This document shows positions 59,715 to 64,000 of a DNA stretch of 64,000 nucleotides, one piece after another. Both the position numbers and the translations under genes were made by a program. The stretch's first letter is position 1; each line of letters begins with the position of its first letter. The notes below the pieces were generated by a model. The model did not search any database. It was given only the letters and a program-made list of their open reading frames with translations, and was not told the DNA's origin. This stretch comes from Nonomuraea polychroma. Its GTDB lineage: Bacteria > Actinomycetota > Actinomycetes > Streptosporangiales > Streptosporangiaceae. The stretch lies in the NCBI RefSeq assembly GCF_004011505.1, contig NZ_SAUN01000001.1, forward strand, positions 10,381,501 through 10,445,500, read 5' to 3'.

Positions 59715-60737
59715 GTGCACGTACCCGATGGCTTCTTCAACGCAGTTACCTCCGTCTCCGCCGGGGCGGTGGCGGCCGCCGGAGTCGCGGTGTGCCTCCG
59801 CGGGGCGCGGCGTGAGCTCGACGACCGCACCGCGCCCATGGCCGGGCTCGTCGCGGCCTTCATCTTCGCCGTGCAGATGCTCAACTTCCCCGTCGCCGCG
59901 GGCACCAGCGGGCACCTTCTGGGCGGCGCGCTGGCGGCGATACTCGTCGGGCCCTATACCGGCGTGCTCTGCATGGCAGTGGTCCTTCTGGTGCAGGCGG
60001 TGTTCTTCGCCGACGGCGGGCTGACCGCGCTGGGCGTCAACATCACGATCATGGGCCTCGTCACCGTGCTCGTCGGCTGGGCGGTCTTCCGGCTGGTCAC
60101 CGGGCTGGCCAGGGGCACGGGCGGGGTCACGCTGGCGGCGTTCCTGGCCGCGCTGGTCTCCGTGCCGGCCTCCGCGCTGGTGTTCACGCTGCTGTTCTGG
60201 ATCGGCGGGACGGCGCCGATCGAGGTGGGGGCGGTGGCCGCCGCGATGGGCGGCGTGCACCTGCTGATCGGCATCGGCGAGGGCGTGATCACGGCGCTGA
60301 CCGTCGGCGCGGTGATCGCCGTGCGACCCGACCTCGTGTACGGCGCCCGCGGCCTGGCCAAGCCGCTCGTCCTGCGCGGCGCCGAGGGGACGACCACGAC
60401 CGTGGGTGAGAATGAGCCTGTTCCCGCCCGCGGTGCCGGCTGGATGTTCCTGGCCGGCGGGGGTCTGGTGACGCTGGTGCTGGCCGGCGCCGTGTCGTTC
60501 TTCGCCTCATCCGACCCCGACGGGCTGGAGGCGGTGGCCGAGAACCAGGGCTTCCTCGACCGGGCCACCGACCACGGGCTCGGCGGGTGGGCGCTGGCCG
60601 ACTACGGTGAGGTGGGCGGGATCCCCGTGGGCGTGGCCGGGATCATCGGCGTGGGGCTCGTGCTGCTCATCGCCGGGGCCGTGGCCTACGCCGCCAGGAG
60701 TCGAGACGAGATCACCGAAAAAAAGATCAAGGTGTGA
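59715..60737 (+). CDS. cbiM: cobalt/nickel ECF transporter substrate-binding component CbiM-CbiN fusion
   Basis: 340-residue membrane protein. CbiM-type N-terminus (MHVPDGFFNAVTS, with the His-Val metal-binding end), many membrane helices, and a C-terminal part with the PDGLEAVAENQGF motif of the CbiN/PDGLE domain fused to it. The GTG at 59715 is chosen because His must be residue 2 and GGGAGG lies 7 bases upstream; an ATG at 59709 is also possible. Imports Co or Ni with CbiQ and CbiO. Confidence 0.85.
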   Translation: MHVPDGFFNAVTSVSAGAVAAAGVAVCLRGARRELDDRTAPMAGLVAAFIFAVQMLNFPVAAGTSGHLLGGALAAILVGPYTGVLCMAVVLLVQAVFFADGGLTALGVNITIMGLVTVLVGWAVFRLVTGLARGTGGVTLAAFLAALVSVPASALVFTLLFWIGGTAPIEVGAVAAAMGGVHLLIGIGEGVITALTVGAVIAVRPDLVYGARGLAKPLVLRGAEGTTTTVGENEPVPARGAGWMFLAGGGLVTLVLAGAVSFFASSDPDGLEAVAENQGFLDRATDHGLGGWALADYGEVGGIPVGVAGIIGVGLVLLIAGAVAYAARSRDEITEKKIKV

Positions 60738-60740
60738 GAC

Positions 60741-61492
60741 GTGGGCGCCGGGCATCACCATCAGCTCTACCTGCCGGGCGGCTCGGTCGTGCACCGGCTG
60801 CCGCCGCAGTGCAAGCTGCTCGCGGTCTTCGCGTTCGCCGTCGTCGTGGTGGCCACGCCGCGCGAGCGGTTCTGGGCGTTCGCGGCCTATGCGGTGTTGC
60901 TCGGCGTCGTCGCGGCGGTGGCTCGGGTGCCGGCCGCCTACATCGTGCGGCGGATGGTGATCGAGGTGCCCTTCGTGCTGTTCGCGTTCCTCATCCCGGT
61001 CATAGGGCTGGGGGAGCGGATCACGGTGCTGGGGCTCTCGCTGAGCGTGCCTGGTCTCTGGGCGGCCTGGAACATCCTGGCCAAGGCCACGCTGGGGGTG
61101 GCCGCCTCGATCCTGCTGGCGGCCACCACGGAGCCGAGGGTCATCCTCATCGGGGCACAGCGGCTGCGCCTGCCGAGCCTGCTCGTGCAGATCGCCATGT
61201 TCATGCTGAGATACATGGACGTGATCATGGATGAGATGCGGCGGATGCGGGTGGCGCGGGAGTCTCGTGGGTTCGAAGCCCGGAATTTCCGGCACATCCC
61301 GGTGATCGCGCGGTCCGCAGGGGCGTTGTTCATCCGTTCGTACGAGCGGGGCGAGCGGGTGCATCTGGCGATGTTGAGCCGCGGATACTCCGGTGCTATG
61401 CCGATAATTCATGACATGTCGGCATCCGCCCCCCAATGGGGCACCGCTCTCGCTCTGCCCGCCGCGGCACTCGCAGTGTTGGGACTCGGTCT

Positions 61493-61496
<4 letters not shown>
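60741..61496 (+). CDS. cbiQ: ECF transporter membrane coupling protein CbiQ
   Basis: 251-residue integral membrane protein with about five helices and the A-R-G coupling motifs: MRVARESRGFEARNF near 170-185 and ERVHLAMLSRGYSGAM near 203-220. A stretch of His near the N-terminus (GAGHHHQ) is suggestive of metal handling. GTG start 60741, 3 bases after the cbiM stop; its TGA overlaps cbiO's GTG. Confidence 0.88.
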
Positions 61497-62227
<731 letters not shown>

Positions 62228-62311
62228 GGACGTTCGGCATCAATCTTCGGAGTCTTGCATGTCCGGTTTCCGGGGATGTCGAAGTACAGTGGCTCATCGA
62301 GGAGGGGCCAA

Positions 62312-62650
62312 ATGAAGCTGCGGCTTGCGCGACACGCCCTGGGAGACGCCGTGGTGGTGGCCGTTGAGGGAGAGCTCGACCTGTTCACCGCGCCGTTCCT
62401 CCGTGACGAGGTACGCGATGCCATCAAGCAGGACGGTGCCAGGCTCGTGCTCGACCTGCAGCAGCTGTCGTTCATGGATTCCAGCGGGCTGTCGGTGCTG
62501 ATCGAGGCCTGGCGGCTGGCGACGGGCGAAGGCGGCGGCGTGTCGCTGGCGGCGCCGCAGGCGCCCGTGGCACGCATTCTCCGCACCACGGGGCTGGACC
62601 GGCGGATCAAGGTGTATTCCGACGTCGACAGCGCCGTGGGCGAGATTTGA
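62312..62650 (+). CDS. STAS-domain anti-sigma factor antagonist
   Basis: 112-residue STAS protein: VVAVEGELDLFTAPFLRDEV near 14-33 and the phosphorylation loop FMDSSGLSVL near 55-64 (Ser at about 58). The family releases a sigma factor by binding its anti-sigma kinase, depending on Ser phosphorylation. ATG at 62312 with GGAGGGG. No partner kinase or sigma gene is nearby. Confidence 0.87.
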   Translation: MKLRLARHALGDAVVVAVEGELDLFTAPFLRDEVRDAIKQDGARLVLDLQQLSFMDSSGLSVLIEAWRLATGEGGGVSLAAPQAPVARILRTTGLDRRIKVYSDVDSAVGEI

Positions 62651-62698
62651 CGACCCCCGAGTAGAACTTCATTCGGTCGCCGGGTTAGGGTCCGGTCT

Positions 62699-63472
62699 AT
62701 GGACGTGAACGGATCTGCAGCAATCATTTCCGGCGGCGCCAGCGGCCTGGGTGAGGCCACCGCGCGCGAGCTGGCTCGCGCCGGCGCCACCGTGGTCGTC
62801 GCCGACCTCAACGAGGAACGCGGCAAGAGCGTCGCCGACGAGATCGGCGGTGTCTTCGCCAAGACGGACGTGTCCGACGACGAGCAGGTGCAGGCGGCCG
62901 TGGACGCCGCCGTGGCCACTGGTAAGCCGTTGCGCGTGGTGGTCAACAGCGCCGGCATCGGCTGGGCGGAGCGCACCGTCAACCGCGACGGTCAGCCGCA
63001 CAATCCGGCCACCTACCGCAAGGTCATCGAGGTCAACCTGATCGGCACGTTCAACCTCATGCGCATCGGGGCGGCCGCGATCGCGAAGACGGAGCCGGCC
63101 GACGCCGACGGGCAGCGCGGCGTGGTGATCAACACGGCCTCGGTGGCGGCCCTGGAGGGGCAGACGGGTCAGCTGGCGTACTCGGCCTCCAAGGGCGGCA
63201 TCGTGGGCATGACGGTGCCCGCGGCCCGTGACCTGTCGGCCATCGGCGTGCGCGTGAACACGATCTGCCCCGGCATCATCGACACCCCGATCTACGGCTT
63301 CTCGCCCAACGCCGAGGAGTTCAAGTCCAAGCTGGTCGCGCCGGTGGTCTTCCCCAAGCGCATGGGCCGGGCCGACGAGTTCGCCCACCTGGTGCGCATG
63401 CTGATCGAGAACGACTACATGAACGCCGAGGTCATCCGCTTCGACGGCGGCATCCGCTTCCAGCCCAAGTGA
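62699..63472 (+). CDS. type II 3-hydroxyacyl-CoA dehydrogenase-like SDR
   Basis: 257-residue SDR. NAD motif SGGASGLGEA near 11-20, NSAGIGWAERT near 84-94, catalytic YSASKGG near 160-166, and the CPGIIDTPIYG segment near 190-200. This pattern matches the HSD10-type 3-hydroxyacyl-CoA dehydrogenases. Likely beta-oxidation or branched-chain acid catabolism together with the enoyl-CoA hydratase just after it. ATG at 62699 is used. Confidence 0.85.
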   Translation: MDVNGSAAIISGGASGLGEATARELARAGATVVVADLNEERGKSVADEIGGVFAKTDVSDDEQVQAAVDAAVATGKPLRVVVNSAGIGWAERTVNRDGQPHNPATYRKVIEVNLIGTFNLMRIGAAAIAKTEPADADGQRGVVINTASVAALEGQTGQLAYSASKGGIVGMTVPAARDLSAIGVRVNTICPGIIDTPIYGFSPNAEEFKSKLVAPVVFPKRMGRADEFAHLVRMLIENDYMNAEVIRFDGGIRFQPK

Positions 63473-63478
63473 GGTCTC

Positions 63479-64000
63479 GTGTCTGACGAAGTGCTCGTCG
63501 AGGAGTCCGGCAATGTCGCGATCATTACCATCAACCGGCCCAAGGCGCGCAACGCCGTCAATGGGGCCGTGGCGCGCGGGATCGCGGGCGCGCTGGATGA
63601 GCTCGATGCACGTCCTGACATTTCGGCATATGTCCTGACCGGCGCCGAGGGCACCTTCTCGGCGGGGATGGACCTGAAGGGGTTCCTGACCGGTGACTTC
63701 CCGGTGGTGGAAGGGCGCGGATTCGGCGGGCTGACCGAGGCCCCGCCGAAGAAGCCGCTCGTGGCCGCCGTCGAAGGGTACGCGCTCGCCGGCGGGTTCG
63801 AGCTCGCGCTGGCCTGCGACGTCATCGTGGCGTCGTCGGCGGCCACGTTCGGGCTGCCCGAGCCCAAGCGTGGGCTGGTGGCCGGGGCGGGCGGCATCAT
63901 GCGGCTGCCGCGGCGGATCCCGTACCACGTGGCCATGGAGATCGCGCTGACCGGTGACCACTACCCGGCCTCCCGCCTGTACGAGCTCGGCCTGGTCAAC
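63479..64000 (+). CDS. enoyl-CoA hydratase/crotonase (partial)
   Basis: The first 174 codons of a crotonase-fold protein, cut by the window end. SDEVLVEESGNVAIITINRP at the start, GTFSAGMDLKGFL near 57-69 forms the oxyanion region, EGYALAGGFELALACDVIVAS near 97-117 the second, FGLPEPKRGLVAGAGG near 121-136. GTG at 63479, 6 bases after the SDR stop, so an operon. Catalytic Glu residues lie in the typical places (ALAGGFELAL, LPEPKRG). Confidence 0.88.
   Translation, partial: MSDEVLVEESGNVAIITINRPKARNAVNGAVARGIAGALDELDARPDISAYVLTGAEGTFSAGMDLKGFLTGDFPVVEGRGFGGLTEAPPKKPLVAAVEGYALAGGFELALACDVIVASSAATFGLPEPKRGLVAGAGGIMRLPRRIPYHVAMEIALTGDHYPASRLYELGLVN

Overview
The window is high-GC actinobacterial DNA. 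GTG and TTG starts, 4-base stop/start overlaps, the mycothiol glycosyltransferase MshA, CarD, F420/PPOX-type enzymes and the SenX3-RegX3/PhoU phosphate switch together point to a filamentous actinomycete. A Streptosporangiales (Nonomuraea-like) host is my inference from gene order and protein style; I could not test it.

Layout. 0-5 kb: a conserved block of Fur-family regulator, YgfZ-like protein, Dtd, an asparaginase-II-like protein and a DUF2207 membrane protein. 5-13 kb: an FAD monooxygenase facing a GntR-TetR hybrid regulator, AlaX, DUF2516, an HbhA-like coiled-coil protein, an XRE regulator, a BlaI/M56 protease pair, a macrodomain protein and a methyltransferase/SDR pair. 13-20 kb: mshA-ybjN-gpmA, a nitrilase-type amidohydrolase, phoU facing senX3-regX3. 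20-26 kb: lipoprotein, carD-ispF (no ispD between them), two GlsB/YeaQ-like membrane proteins, a DUF2637-like protein, a PPOX enzyme and cysS. 26-31.3 kb: an accessory insert between cysS and rlmB, with an LLM oxidoreductase, an ECF sigma operon and a second ECF locus of the SigJ/ECF41 type. That locus controls an NAD-epimerase gene and a frameshifted SDR through matching TGTCAC...CGTC promoters.

32.3-41.2 kb is a decayed genomic island in a tRNA-Thr gene. The intact tRNA (32288-32360) is mirrored by a 41-base 3' tRNA remnant at 41100-41140. Both are followed by the same terminator hairpin and by related integrase-tail remnants. Inside are a serine hydrolase, two other recombinase remnants and an IS701-like transposase gene split by an IS982-like element. 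That element has 14/15-matching inverted repeats, a CTAG duplication and an NTF2/SnoaL-like passenger gene. A lipase/DUF4097 lipoprotein pair lies between two copies of the IS701 3' end.

41.3-49.5 kb: a vapBC remnant, a VOC protein facing MarR, and a sugar-acid catabolic block (KduD-type SDR, Zn-dehydrogenase, L-fuconate dehydratase, FadR-type regulator, MFS transporter). The motif CATCAGATG recurs in both divergent promoters of this block. 49-57.5 kb is a run of poorly known genes: a DivIVA-like repeat protein, CBM48-like and archease-like proteins, a membrane protein/metal-cupin/unknown three-gene set, a methyltransferase facing a CGNR regulator, and a ClpX-type zinc-finger protein. 57.8-64 kb: a GT2 glycosyltransferase, a CbiMN-CbiQ-CbiO cobalt/nickel importer, a STAS anti-sigma antagonist, and an SDR followed by an enoyl-CoA hydratase cut off by the window end.
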